64,000 bases of DNA from Dendrocalamus latiflorus (taxonomy: Eukaryota; Streptophyta; Magnoliopsida; Poales; Poaceae). The notes below the pieces were generated by a model that had not been told where the DNA came from, searched no databases, and saw nothing but the letters and a program-made list of their open reading frames with translations. Below are positions 1 through 10,740 of this stretch, one piece after another; position 1 is the first letter of the stretch, and every line of letters starts with the position of its first letter. Where the stretch lies: positions 7,957,006-8,021,005 of the forward strand of contig CM029626.1 of NCBI GenBank assembly GCA_017311315.1, given 5' to 3'. The position numbers and the translations under genes are program-made.

Positions 1-3000
1 ATCAATTAGGGCTCGTGACCTAGTTCTTAGCCTCATCATCTTCCAGTCTTATCATCGGCTTTAAATGACCGCAGAGCTTTTCTTTCTCCTTCTTACTTAC
101 TGGATAATAGTAATTGAACAATAATGAGTACGAAGGTACTCAGCAAGCCACCACACAGAATGCAATAGATGTAAGGTTGAACAAAGGGGGCTTAAAGTTT
201 TTTATTTGCAGAAGCTACATTTGAAATAGAATAAGTAGAAAACCTGAGACTTAACATTTTAACTAAACCATGTTTTAAAGAGTACAAAAGTATGCAATAA
301 TAATAGTGGTACAAGTTCCATCCATCTATTACAGAGCGTTGTTCCATCCACCATATGCTATTTTTATTTCTTGGGTTCCATCCACCCTTTATATTCACTG
401 GTTTCCAACCACCCAAGAGAAATCAAAGTTAGAGTTCCAACCATCCTTTCTGTTTTTCATCCCAACCATAAATATTCTTTTAGAAATAGACATTAACTCG
501 AGTAAGTTTTCATATTTGCCCATGACCGTAGGCATGACTATTCGAATAGTTTTCACTTTGCAGAGGTCGCACAGTTTACCCACAAAAGATGTTCAGCTTG
601 TTATATTCGACATATTTTCTTGGACATGTAGATCAAGAAGATCACCATAAGACCTTTATAATGCATCTACCCAACGAGGTTATATCCGCTAAGGTTTTCA
701 CCGCTGTGGGGCTATCACCACTCGCTCTAGAGGGTCCCCTCTTGTGCCGCATGGTTGCTTAAAACCAGAGTCATGACTCGTGATCCATCGGATGGCGCAC
801 CCCATGCTGGATTGATGTAAATTAATTAGTAATATCATACTTATTATAGACTTATAGTTGTATTGTTTTACATTGAGAGGTCGTCACAAGATTTAATCCT
901 CAAAATTATCTGGTGGTTCTGTCACAAACCACACTCTTGTGCTCCCACCGCACTAGCCACACTTACCATCCGCCCAAGTATGAAACAAGTTTAGAGTTTT
1001 GAGATTTTAAAATATCATTTCTAGTTTAAATATCAACCACTTCTCTCTGGTGGCTGCCCAAACCAAATTTTCATATTTCGAAATGATGCCGGGGCAACTT
1101 AATGCCCACTTGTATCTAAGCAAGACTAACCATAGCACTTAAATACGAACTTATCAACTAGTATGTATACCATTTATTTTAGGGTGACAAGGGTATATGT
1201 CCCGAAGTTAAGGAATGAAATTTAATAATGCGAGTAGCATTAAGGCATTAACTACAGTCTAATGACATTATAGTTTTAATCAAAGTAATGTATGCAATTT
1301 GATAATTTTAAATATAAATAATTTGTATTCAAAAGGTGTGTGCAATATGATCAAAGTGATGGCTTGTCTCGCTCAATTTACTGCGGGTCTTGTGCTTGCT
1401 CAAGATCTTCTCAGTCAATGGTCTTGAAATTCTTGGTCTTTATCTTGATCTTGCTCGATTTGTTGCTCTTTCGAGACTCCAAACTCTAGCTACACAATAA
1501 ACAACCAAATCTAAATAAATTCAAATAACTCAATAACCCAAATAAATCCGAATGAACTCAGTTAAATTTTATTATGATTAAGTTGGTGACATGCGATAAG
1601 GTTTTAGTGAGTGTGGGATATAGACAGGGTAAAAAAAAGTTTGATCAATGGGAAAATGGCTGAGAGGAAATTTGCCGGGAAGAACATCAAGGAAGGATCA
1701 AGGAGAATGAATAGTATTCATTAGAATATTCTACTCCAAATTCGAAGGCGATTAGACATAGCCGACCGGGCGATATTATTACTAGAACCTATTTAATGAT
1801 TCCTTTTATTGTCTTCTATTTATTAAGGTAGTTGCATGAGTTAGGTAAGACCTATGTACATATTTGTGGGTCTATACGGTGTACTAGGCAGTATTGCCAA
1901 ATGTTTTTATTTACGGATTATGGAGTAGATTCTACATGCGACATATATAATGTTAATTTATCATATTAATCTTAGATTTCCCATTTCTAGTAAGTTCATG
2001 ACATATTATTATTTGATGTTTAATTACCAATTAATTAAATAATTAACTAAAATATAGGGTTAGTTATTTAACTAATTGCTACTATGCATATGGCTGGGTT
2101 CGAATGGACTATCAGTCAGCTTATGCTTGTACAGGCTACATAACTAACTTTTAAACGGTCGTTTCTTAAGGTGGAGTCAATAGGAAGATTAAGTATAAAG
2201 TATACTAAGTTCAGCTGTACTGACCAAAATCACATGCGATAATTTTTCTCTACGTACTGCTTCTCTCAAATAGCCAGAATTCAAAAATTTAAGCTATAAA
2301 TCATAGCCCAAAAGAATCCACCCTATAATTTATCAGATTGCCACGTAGCAAAAATTGTTACTAATGACCAATGGTCCGTGTGTTATCGAGACAACGAGTT
2401 CTATTTTAGTAAAGTTATATTTTAATAGGTTTTCTATTAAAGTTGTGTTTTGAATTAAATATTATTGGTACACTAATTATCTTTAATTATTATTTGACAC
2501 CAATTGATTTTGATTTGCATTCTAATTATATGGGCTAGCCACAATACCTGTTTTACTATATTGTTATGGAACTATTTATGCTATAAGGCTCATAAATATC
2601 ATTTTTAATTACATTTGAATTCTAAATTTAGGGATAATGACATGATAATTAATTTATTATCCTTTATACAAGATTATGTTTTAATGGGCCTTCAATTGAT
2701 ATTTGAGCTTCTAAAACAATATTGATGATATCATAATTATCCTCTAGTTTAATCTAACTATTTTTCAGAAAAATCCTTATTTAAAGTGGATGCTTCAAAT
2801 TAAATACTAATGGCACCCTAATTATCTTCTATCAACATCTAACTCTAATTTTTGATTCATTGCCTAATTGCATGAGCCTAGCTAATTTGCAACCTAGGAT
2901 TAACCCTAACTTGTGTCCTATTAAATTTGAAGATCTCCAAAATTCACGATTTTGCCTTTGTTAGAAGGATCTTGAATTTAGATAAATTTAAAAATAAATT

Positions 3001-4016
3001 TCACACTATTTAGATTTAAAATGAGTGAGAACAGACTCTTCGAAGTTTAAACCTAGAAAAATTCTAAAAATAAACAGAGGAGAGAGACCATGTCTCACTA
3101 ACAGCTGGGCCACATGAATTTAATTTCTTTTCTAAATTATTTTCTTTTTACAAAATACACCAGAGGCTAGCAAGTGGGCTAGCTGGGTTTTAATTTTATT
3201 TTTGAATTATTTTCTTAAGGAAATGACTTGGTGACTAACAGGTGGAGCTAGCTGTATTTTAATTTTTTAGTTTATTTTCTTTAAATAAAATACCGTGAGA
3301 TTGCCAGCAGGACCTGAGCACAGGGCGAGGCCCACATTTCAGTGACTCAAAACTTAAATATGATTTTAATTATATTTTTAACAGCTTGGGCCCATCATTA
3401 GAGACTAATTAATACTTAATTAATGAGCATAATTAGTACTAGCTTAATTTTGTCTTAAGAACATCATTAATGCTAATTAACTTGCTACACCCTTCAAGCC
3501 GAACAGGACACGTCATTACCGTGCTTGTCACCGGGAGGGGAACGGTGGTGGTCGCCGGCGATGCAAAAAATGGGTCGCTGGGACCATGGCACACCCATAG
3601 GAGGCAACGGTGTCGCCGGTGGTGACCTGCCACGGTGGTGACATCGACCACCACGACAACCATGGTAATGATGGCGCGGCAAGCAATTAAATGGCGCAAT
3701 GAGCATCTGCGGGCTATTAGGGACTTAGCGTTGAGGAAGACAGGGGCAGAGGTGGTCCGAGGCAGTTCGACGATGGGAACCCAAGGTGGCGCGCGCGAAG
3801 GACCATGGTATCGGCGGGTTGGGGTGGTTGGCAGAGGAAATTGGTGGCAGGGTTTAAAGGACGGAGACATGAGGTCACTTTAGCCGGTGGGAACTGAACA
3901 AGGATGTGCCAAATTGACGAGGCTGCAAAGAGGCCGAAGATGAGGAAGACTGCGGTGTCAGCGGGCTCTGGTGCATGGAAATCAAATCGGATGAGATTGG
4001 ATGGAAAGGGGAGTGC
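1..4016. other. AT-rich intergenic DNA, no gene seen
   Basis: No exon chain or conserved protein is visible on either strand. Bases 300-460 contain a degenerate direct repeat built on TTCCATCCA/TTCCAACCA, which opens a 114-codon frame of no recognisable content. From about 2400 to 3480 the sequence is low-complexity and AT-rich, then becomes GC-rich up to the LTR element at 4017. Its texture resembles the untranslated and LTR regions of old gypsy elements, and 9890-10740 on the far side of the nested element looks similar. The 4017-9889 element may therefore sit inside an older LTR element. That is inference only. Confidence 0.4.
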
Positions 4017-4257
4017 TGTAGGGGTGGCCCCCACCTAAGCCCAGCAGGCCTGTCAGAGGAATGTAAGGCCCAAAATGGTGCATGTATAATGACATGAATA
4101 CCCCTGAGGGGAGTACTCAGATGTAAGGGCATTAGTGTAAAAGCACTCCCCATATAGATGTATATATGTAGCACAAGCCATGGGGAGGGACCTAAGCCAT
4201 TTGTATTCACCTAACTCCCCACTGCCATACTCTCTCTCTGTTTGGTCTGTAACCACA
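4017..4257 (+). repeat. 5' LTR of the gag-protease element
   Basis: 241 bp, starts TGTAGGGGTGG and ends AACCACA. It matches 9649-9889 with only a few substitutions. It contains TATATAT-like DNA near 4160 and a CTCTCTCTC tract near the end. Confidence 0.93.
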
Positions 4258-4312
4258 ATAGTTGGCGCCGTCCGTGGGGAGGACAAGAGCAAGCCTCCAG
4301 ATCTGAAGGAGG

Positions 4313-5590
4313 ATGGCACCAAAGAAAGTTTCACCGTCGGCGGCGAAGAAGAAGGCGGAAGCGGCGAAGTCTCGCGTCAACACCAGGGCTTCGGCTTTAG
4401 CAGCTGCAGGTACGAGCGGCGGTGCAGGGGTGACGACCGTGAACATCGACGCTCGCGACGCGACACCCAACCCCGCCACCGATGCAACGCCCAACCCCAC
4501 CACCAGTGACACAACGCCCGACCTCGCCAAGGTCGCCGCGCCGCCAGACCCCACCAACATCGCCCCGACGACCAACCCCGGCGATGGCACGCAGGCGCAT
4601 CCGTTTTCCCACCCGGCGCAGAAGCGGTGAATGGTCCCAGCGGCGACGCGGACCTCGTCACCGGCTCCAGGGTCCCCCAGGACAACGCGGCGGGCAGCCT
4701 GGGCGCGCAGGCCGTGGTCACCGCTGTGCCGGTCGTACCGCCGGGCGCACCGACGGCCCCAGCCACGTCCGCGGTGGAGACTGCCCTGCTGGCGGCCCTC
4801 AGCGCATTTCAGCGGGAGCTAACAGACCTCCGCGGAGCTGTGCGAGACATGCAAGAGGCTCGGAGCCAACACGCCCCCTCGGCGGTGGCATCCGAACCCG
4901 CTCCGGAGAGGGCGGACAGCCGCAACGCCCCTACGTCTAGCGCGTCCCATTGCGGCGAGTAGACCCAGAGTCCCCGCTCTCCGCGGGCCTACAGCAGGCG
5001 GCATGGCCTGAAGACTTCAAGTTCTCGAGCGTCATCGAGGCATACAAGGGCGACTCCGACCCGCGGGAATTCGTGGGCGTGTATGAGACCGCTATCGAAG
5101 CCGCTGGCGGAGACGACACCACGAAGGCAAAAGGACTCCCTCTCGCGTTACAAGGGGTGGCGCTGTCCTGGTTCTTCACCATTGAACCGCAGTCCATCTA
5201 CGCGTGGGAACAGATCCGCGATCGACTCTATAACAACTTCCAGGGAAACTACGTTGAGCGTGTCGATGCGAACTAGCTCTTCGCAGTCAAGCAAAAACCT
5301 GAGGAGAGGCTCCGGGATTACTTCAAGCGCTTCGTGAAAGTGTGTTGCTAGGTCAAAGACGTCAATGAAACAACCGTCATCAACGCAGCAATACAAGACC
5401 TCCGACCGGGACCGATGGCCGAGTACAACGCGCGCAAGCCCATTAAGACGGTCGCGAAGCTCTTCGACAAGATGGAAGAGTATGCCAAAGCAGAAGAGGA
5501 CGCGCGGCGGCGACACGGTGACGACTCCGACACCAACAAGGCCGAAGGCTCGGCAAAGAGCAAAGGCTCGCCGAAGTAGGGCTCTTCGAA
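4313..5590 (+). pseudogene. Decayed gag gene of the LTR element
   Basis: An ATG at 4313 opens a lysine/alanine-rich N-terminus that fits the start of a plant gag. The retrotransposon-gag domain itself is read around 4980-5570 in another frame, with recognisable pieces such as WPEDFKFSSVIEAYKGDSDP and the later RLRDYFKRF. In-frame TAG codons occur near 5274, 5349 and 5576, and the frame changes between the N-terminal part and the gag core. The gene is therefore inactive as read. A complete homologue would supply the particle protein that packages element RNA. Confidence 0.75.
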
Positions 5591-5884
5591 AGGTAAACAC
5601 AAGCAAGAGCAGCCGAAGGACGCCTCCGAATGCAAAGACCCCCAACACAATGACCCGTCAGACGATAGGCCCAAGCGCGACCAACGCAAGTCCAGGAAAC
5701 CTCATTACGTCTTTGACATCGAGGGCGGCTCCGAAGATTACGCCTCCGCAGTTCGCGGAGGCAGAGGGCGCCAGGGCCGAGGACGGGGGCGTGGCCGGGG
5801 TCGCGACGACAGAACCCGCGAAGAGTACAGCGACCAGCACCACGAGCAGTGGTGCGAAATCAACGGCCGAGGCAACCATGACCC

Positions 5885-6727
5885 GTGTGCTTGCGCCACT
5901 ATCGCTGCGCTCCGGCAGAGCGTCGCCAGGGACAAAAACCCAGAGGCACGCGCGCCCGTCGTGGCCCACGTCCAACACCCCAGGACCAAGGAATGCAACC
6001 CCAGGAAGGCCTCCTGCGAATTCAGGCACATGTGCAACAACCTCGGGAGGGCCTCCTGCAGTTACAAGCCCCGGAAGGAGCCCAACGCAGGATCATCAAC
6101 GTCATTTCTGGAGGCTCCTCGTTGGAGTTCGCCTCGGTGCGGCAATGGAAGGCCTACGCGAGGAGGCTGCACCACGTCGCGGCATACCCAGCGCAGGCTC
6201 CGCCGGAATGGGCACAACACGAAGTCACATTCACGACCGCTGACGCTGAGGGCGCGGAGTTTCCCCACCAAGACCCTTTGGTCGTCCGGGTCCTCGTAGC
6301 AGGGTGCGAGGTCAGGCGCGTTCTAGTCGATGGAGGAAGCTCCGCGAACATCCTGTTCGCCGCGGCCTTCGACCAAATGGGGATCCCTCGGAGTCGGTTG
6401 GGCCCTTCAGGCATCCCGTTGCAAGGATTTGGAGGGCAACCTTTGCGCGCTTTGGGTCAGATATGCCTCCAAGTCTCCTTCGGCCAAAACGACAACGTGA
6501 GGAGCGAAGATGCCATCTTCGACGTGGTCGACATTGCATACCCCTATAACGCCATATTGGGGCGGCCGCTCCTAAATACTCTCGGGGCAGTTCCGTACCA
6601 CGGCTTCCTGTGCATGAAGCTTCCCGGACCGCGAGCCATCATCATCGTCCATGGCGACCAGGACATGGCTCGGCGCATAGAGCTTGGCGCCAGGGGTCCA
6701 TGCCACGCGGCTCGCCAAGGCGCCTAG
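5885..6727 (+). pseudogene. Retropepsin-like aspartic protease domain (pol remnant)
   Basis: A 280-codon open frame carries the hallmark VLVDGGSSANIL (Asp-Gly-Gly-Ser in place of the usual D-T/S-G). It is followed by the typical hydrophobic flap region and AILGRPLLN motif near the C-terminus, as in proteases of plant gypsy-type elements. The frame stops at 6727 and no polymerase domain follows. Gag and protease do not form a single open frame because of the gag stops upstream, so I treat it as a remnant although the domain itself is uninterrupted. Confidence 0.78.
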
Positions 6728-6942
6728 GCCGGGTGTGCATGTGTGGAGCCCCCGGGCGCCCCCGGAGAGCGTCTCGCGCTCCTCGGGCACAAGGTTGCCC
6801 TAGCAGCAGCGGCTCGCCAGCGGTCGCCCCCGTCCTAAAAGCGGTTAGTGGTCGATATCTCCCCTCTTTTGTAACCGCTCACCCGCGCAAACGGAAATTC
6901 AATAAAGTTCACCGTTTGCACAAATTTTTCTTGTTTCCCGCA

Positions 6943-7225
6943 ACAAAGACACGCGTTCGCGCGCGCACTCTCCGTCAGAGATACGGGTATGAGTATAAAC
7001 AAAGACACGCGTCCGCGCGAGCACTCTTTGTCAGAGATACGGGTATGAGTATAAACAAAGACACGCGTCCGCGCGCGCACTCTCCGTCAGAGATACGGGT
7101 ATGAGTATAAACAAAGACACGCGTTCGCGCGCGCACTCTCCGTCAGAGATACGGGTATGAGTATAAACAAAGACACGCGTCCGCGCGCGCACTCTCCATC
7201 ACAGACACAGTATGAGTATAAACAA
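6943..7225 (+). repeat. 56-bp tandem array inside the LTR element
   Basis: About five copies start at 6943, 6999, 7055, 7111 and 7167 with exact 56 bp spacing. Each contains ACAAAGACACGCG, a CG-rich block, GTCAGAGATACGGGTATG and AGTATAAA. Copies differ at a few positions. It is contiguous, with no spacers. Confidence 0.93.
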
Positions 7226-7244
7226 AGACGCGCGGAGGGACGCC

Positions 7245-7765
7245 TCCGCACGCACTCTACGGAGTATAAATAAGACGTAGCGTTGAGGTTTGCCTCCGCA
7301 CGCACTCTCCGGAGTATAAAAAAGACGCGGATGCCATCCCTGCGCACTCTACAGAGTATAAACAAGACGCGAACACCACGCACGCATGGATGTTGCTCCT
7401 GTGCGTACTCTTCGGAGTATAAACAAGACGCGGATGTCGATCCCGCGCACTCCCCGGAGTATAAAAAAGACGCGAATGCCATATCTGCGCACTCTACGGA
7501 GTATAAATAAGACGCGAACACCGCGCACGCATGGACGTTGCTCCTGTGCGTACTCTTCGGAGTATAAACAAGACGCGGACGTCGATCCCGCGCACTCTCC
7601 GGAGTATAAAAAAGACGCGGATGCCATCCCTGCGCACTCTACGGAGTATAAACAAGACGCGAACACCGCGCACGCATGGACGTCGCTCCTGTGCGTACTC
7701 TTCGGAGTATAAACAAGACGCGGATGTCGATCCTGCGCACTCTCCGGAGTATAAAAGAGATGCGA
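7245..7765 (+). repeat. 145-bp higher-order tandem array
   Basis: The landmark CACGCATGGA recurs at 7381, 7526 and 7671 (145 bp steps). Each unit contains four shorter blocks of the form CTCTNCGGAGTATAAANAAG. This is a higher-order array of a roughly 36 bp monomer that shares the GAGTATAAA core with the 56 bp array. Frames on both strands are open because the period leaves no stops. They are not taken as genes. Confidence 0.9.
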
Positions 7766-7869
7766 ATGCTCTCCCGACGTACCCTATGGGGTGCAAAGCG
7801 CACCACAGGAGCCCGCTCCTATGCGCATCCCCCGAAATACCAAGGTGACGCACCAGAGGCTGCCCTTGC

Positions 7870-8290
7870 GCAATCCTAGGGGACAGCGCTCGCGCGTCTA
7901 CTTCGACTAGGCGCCAGCTCCGCAGCCACCACTTCGAAGGGTAGGGGACGGAGCGCTCGCGCATCTACTTCGACTAGGGCGCCAGCTCCGCTGCCACCAC
8001 TTCGAAGGGTAGGGGACGGAGCGCTCGCGCGTCTACTTCGACTAGGCGCCAGCTCCGCTGCCACCACTTCGAAGGGTAGGGGACGGAGCTCTCGCACGTC
8101 TACTTCGACTAGGCGCCAGCTCCACTGCCACCACTTCGAAGGGTAGGGGACGGAGCGCTCGCGTGTCTACTTCGACTAGGCGCCAGCTCCGCTGCCACCA
8201 CTTCGAAGGGTAGGGAACGGAGCGCTCGCGCGTCTACTTCGACTAGGCGCCAGCTCCGCTGCCACCACTTAGGATAGGGGACGGAGCGCC
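7870..8290 (+). repeat. 67-bp tandem array
   Basis: The landmark ACTTCGAAGG (last copy altered) is found at 7931, 7999, 8066, 8133, 8200 and 8267, a 67 bp period after a first 68 bp step. The unit includes GACGGAGCGCTCGCGC and CGACTAGGCGCCAGCTCCG. It is unrelated in sequence to the two arrays before it. Confidence 0.92.
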
Positions 8291-9027
8291 CGCGCGTTTA
8301 CTCCCACGCACGTAGCACCCTCGGCCCACCCCGCAAGGGCCTGCTCTCCGCGGCTACTATCCTCCAAGGTAGGGGACCAGCGGCTTCGGAGCACCGCCTC
8401 GCTGCCCGCCTTGTAGGCATCGCCTCGGCGGGACGGCACGTCCTCGGCGCCCGACTTCGCCTCCTAGGCACTGCCTCGGCGGGAGGCACCGTCTCGGCGG
8501 GACGGCATGGATCCAGTACAGGACTTCGCCGTTCGCCACCAACGCGGCCACGGTCTCGACCTCGGCTTCAGGTTCGAGGAGCGGACTTGCGCGTGGGAAC
8601 TCGTCCGTCGGCATTCCCCACACATCGTACGGCCGGAGGTTACGTCACGCCAGGTTTTGGCTTGTTCTCATAAACAGGCCACCTTCAGTGCATCAACATT
8701 CTTTCGAAAGTAATGCGGACGGGCTTGACCAGAAACCCCGACTGAAGGTGGGCCTGTCTAAGAGAACAGGGCAAACCTTGCCGTTATATGCAGAACCACA
8801 GCGCGAGCGCAACAATTGCGACCAGTCACCGCTAACAGACACTAATCAAGCTCCCAAGAAAAACAGGCCTCCATCAGTGCATCAACTTTTCCCAAGCCGC
8901 GTAGTGCCGCTATGGAATGTGGATGCACTGAAGAGGCCCATTTTAGGGGAGCAGCATCTATCCGAGCACACAATGCAGGTACAATGCTGCACCAGCACGC
9001 TATATATACCCCATCAGCGGGGAAGCC

Positions 9028-9085
9028 AACCGGCAGAAGTCCAACCGGCGAAAGTCCAACCGGCAGGAGTCCAACCGGCGGAGGA
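9028..9085 (+). repeat. 15-bp minirepeat
   Basis: Four copies of a CCAACCGGC(A/G)GAAGT-like unit in a row, in the non-coding 3' part of the LTR element. Confidence 0.75.
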
Positions 9086-9648
9086 GCGTCGCAGCATCGT
9101 ACCACCACGATGCTTCAAGACCCGCGCCGCGCCAAGCGTGTTTCGCCACGTGGACGACCAGGAGCAGGAACGTCGCAACGTGGTATCGCCACGACCCCTC
9201 AAGTCCCGTGCCGCATCAACCAAGCCTCGTTGGGCAGGCTGGCAGTCGCCTTTCGTCAAGGGCGCTCGACGCCGGAGGCGCGCGCACGACAACTTAGGGA
9301 CCCGCTCCGCCTACCTATGCTGACGCATCTGACTCCGCCAACACCCCCAGTCCGGCCCGGGCAACCACCGACCCCGCCAAATCGGAGGCAACTTCGACCC
9401 CCAATCCGCCGCCTCGTTTGCGATGCCAACCTCGACTTCGACCTTCGCTCCAGACGACAAACCCGACCCCGCCATGGCAGGACTGTGGATGACGAAGCCT
9501 TCGCCAAGCCGCCCAGAGCCATACCTTCGCAATAAGGCGAACACTACATTTCGATAGACGATTGCATACACTCACAGGTCGCAGGGGGCCAAAGGGCTCG
9601 GCAACATGGCTTCGGCCCGTGGAGCCCGTCACCATGAGAGGCTCCTGT

Positions 9649-9889
9649 TGTAGGGGTGGTCCCCACCTAAGCCCAGCAGGCCTGTCAGAGGAATGTAAGG
9701 CCCAAAATGGTGCATGTATAATGACATGAATACCCCTGAGGGGAGTACTCATATGTAAGGGCATTAGTGTAAAAGCACTCCCCATATAGATGTATATATG
9801 CAGCACAAGCCATGGGGAGGGACCTAAGCCATTTGTATTCACCTAACTCCCCACTGCCATACTCTCTCTCTGTTTGGTCTGTAACCACA
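9649..9889 (+). repeat. 3' LTR of the gag-protease element
   Basis: 241 bp partner of the left LTR, same length, with scattered single-base differences only (for example GGCCCCC versus GGTCCCC near the start). Confidence 0.93.
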
Positions 9890-10740
9890 CCAGGGAGTGA
9901 GGTGATCATGTTGGCATGGTCAGGAGAGGGACAAGCTCACCAGAGTGATGTGGTGATGGAGCGGCTACGATGACGCGTGGTGGCAAAGCTTGGCAAGCTC
10001 GACTCAGGCTCGGAACAGCGAAGGGTGGGGTGAGGGAGTGAGTGGGAGTACGAGGGAGCAACGGGGAGGCTGGGTGACTTTTATAGCTGAGCAAAGCAAT
10101 TGGTGCTATGCGTGCATTTATGGTGTGCGTGGCAGCCAAGGGCAGCGTGGCAGCGTGTGGCGCGAAGGTAGAGAGTGCGATGAAGAGAGAGCGAACGACA
10201 CGACGAGTACCACACAGTATGGGCGCGCAGTGGGAGCGATGGTGAACATTGTGGTGAGGACGAGCGCTCGGCGTTGCGGGGGCATGTTGGGTGTGTGCCT
10301 GAAAAGTCGGTGGAAGGGGAGAGAGAAAAGAGAAAGAGAGGGGAAGATGGGTTGTGGGCCAACCATGTTGGGACGGAGAAAGAAGGAAAGAAAGAGGGGG
10401 AGGAAGAAAGAAGAATGGGCCGGACCTAGTTGTAATTTTGATTTTTTTAATTGATTTGAGTTTGATTTCGATTTTGGATTTTGAATTTGGGTTTGAATTC
10501 AACTCTGAATTTCATTTGTCTTATTGCTTTCCATTTTATCAGGGAATTTACCCTAGATTTGAATTTTGCTATTATTTTTATTGTTAGTATTAGTATTTAT
10601 ATTTATTGTGTATTTTTCCTTGTATTATTTTGCATAATCACAAAAATTCAGAAAGGCTCAAATAATGCATTGAAAAGTTTTATACATTTCATATTTTCAA
10701 ACATCCGCATTTTGGGATGTTGCACCAAACCAAAAGTTGA
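9890..10740. other. GC-rich then T-rich flank, possible old LTR tail
   Basis: No gene is recognised. A purine-rich tract (10310-10420) is followed by T-rich sequence and ends in a TTTTGGGATGTTGCA-like string near 10710. That string resembles the 3' ends of some grass gypsy LTRs. It could be the right half of an element interrupted by 4017-9889, but the left boundary was not found. A 198-codon minus-strand frame (9906-10502) is compositional and has no recognised domain. Confidence 0.3.

Larger units (their letters stand above)
4017..9889 (+). mobile_element. Non-autonomous gag-protease LTR retrotransposon
   Basis: Two direct repeats of 241 bp (4017-4257 and 9649-9889), both TG...CA and nearly identical, bound a 5.9 kb unit. 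Right after the left LTR comes a primer-binding-like stretch (TTGGCGCCGTCCGTGG, near 4262). The interior holds a broken gag and an aspartic protease domain. No reverse transcriptase, RNase H or integrase is visible. The 3' half is non-coding and filled by tandem arrays. Such an element would need another element's polymerase to move (known biology of non-autonomous LTR elements). No perfect 5 bp duplication abuts the LTRs, but GGGAGTG lies within a few bases outside each end. LTR similarity suggests a fairly recent insertion, while gag stop codons show decay. Confidence 0.9.

Noticed and set aside
3439..4210. Several overlapping minus-strand ORFs
   Set aside because: They overlap the LTR and GC-rich non-coding DNA; no conserved motif.
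7087..7964. Minus-strand ORFs with repeated LFILRRVR-like segments
   Set aside because: Translations of the tandem arrays; the repeat period keeps frames open by chance.
6943..8290. Regularly spaced repeats resembling a CRISPR array
   Set aside because: The units are contiguous tandem copies without unique spacers, inside a plant LTR retrotransposon.
9906..10502. 198-codon minus-strand ORF
   Set aside because: Compositionally biased low-complexity translation with no recognisable family; likely LTR-derived.
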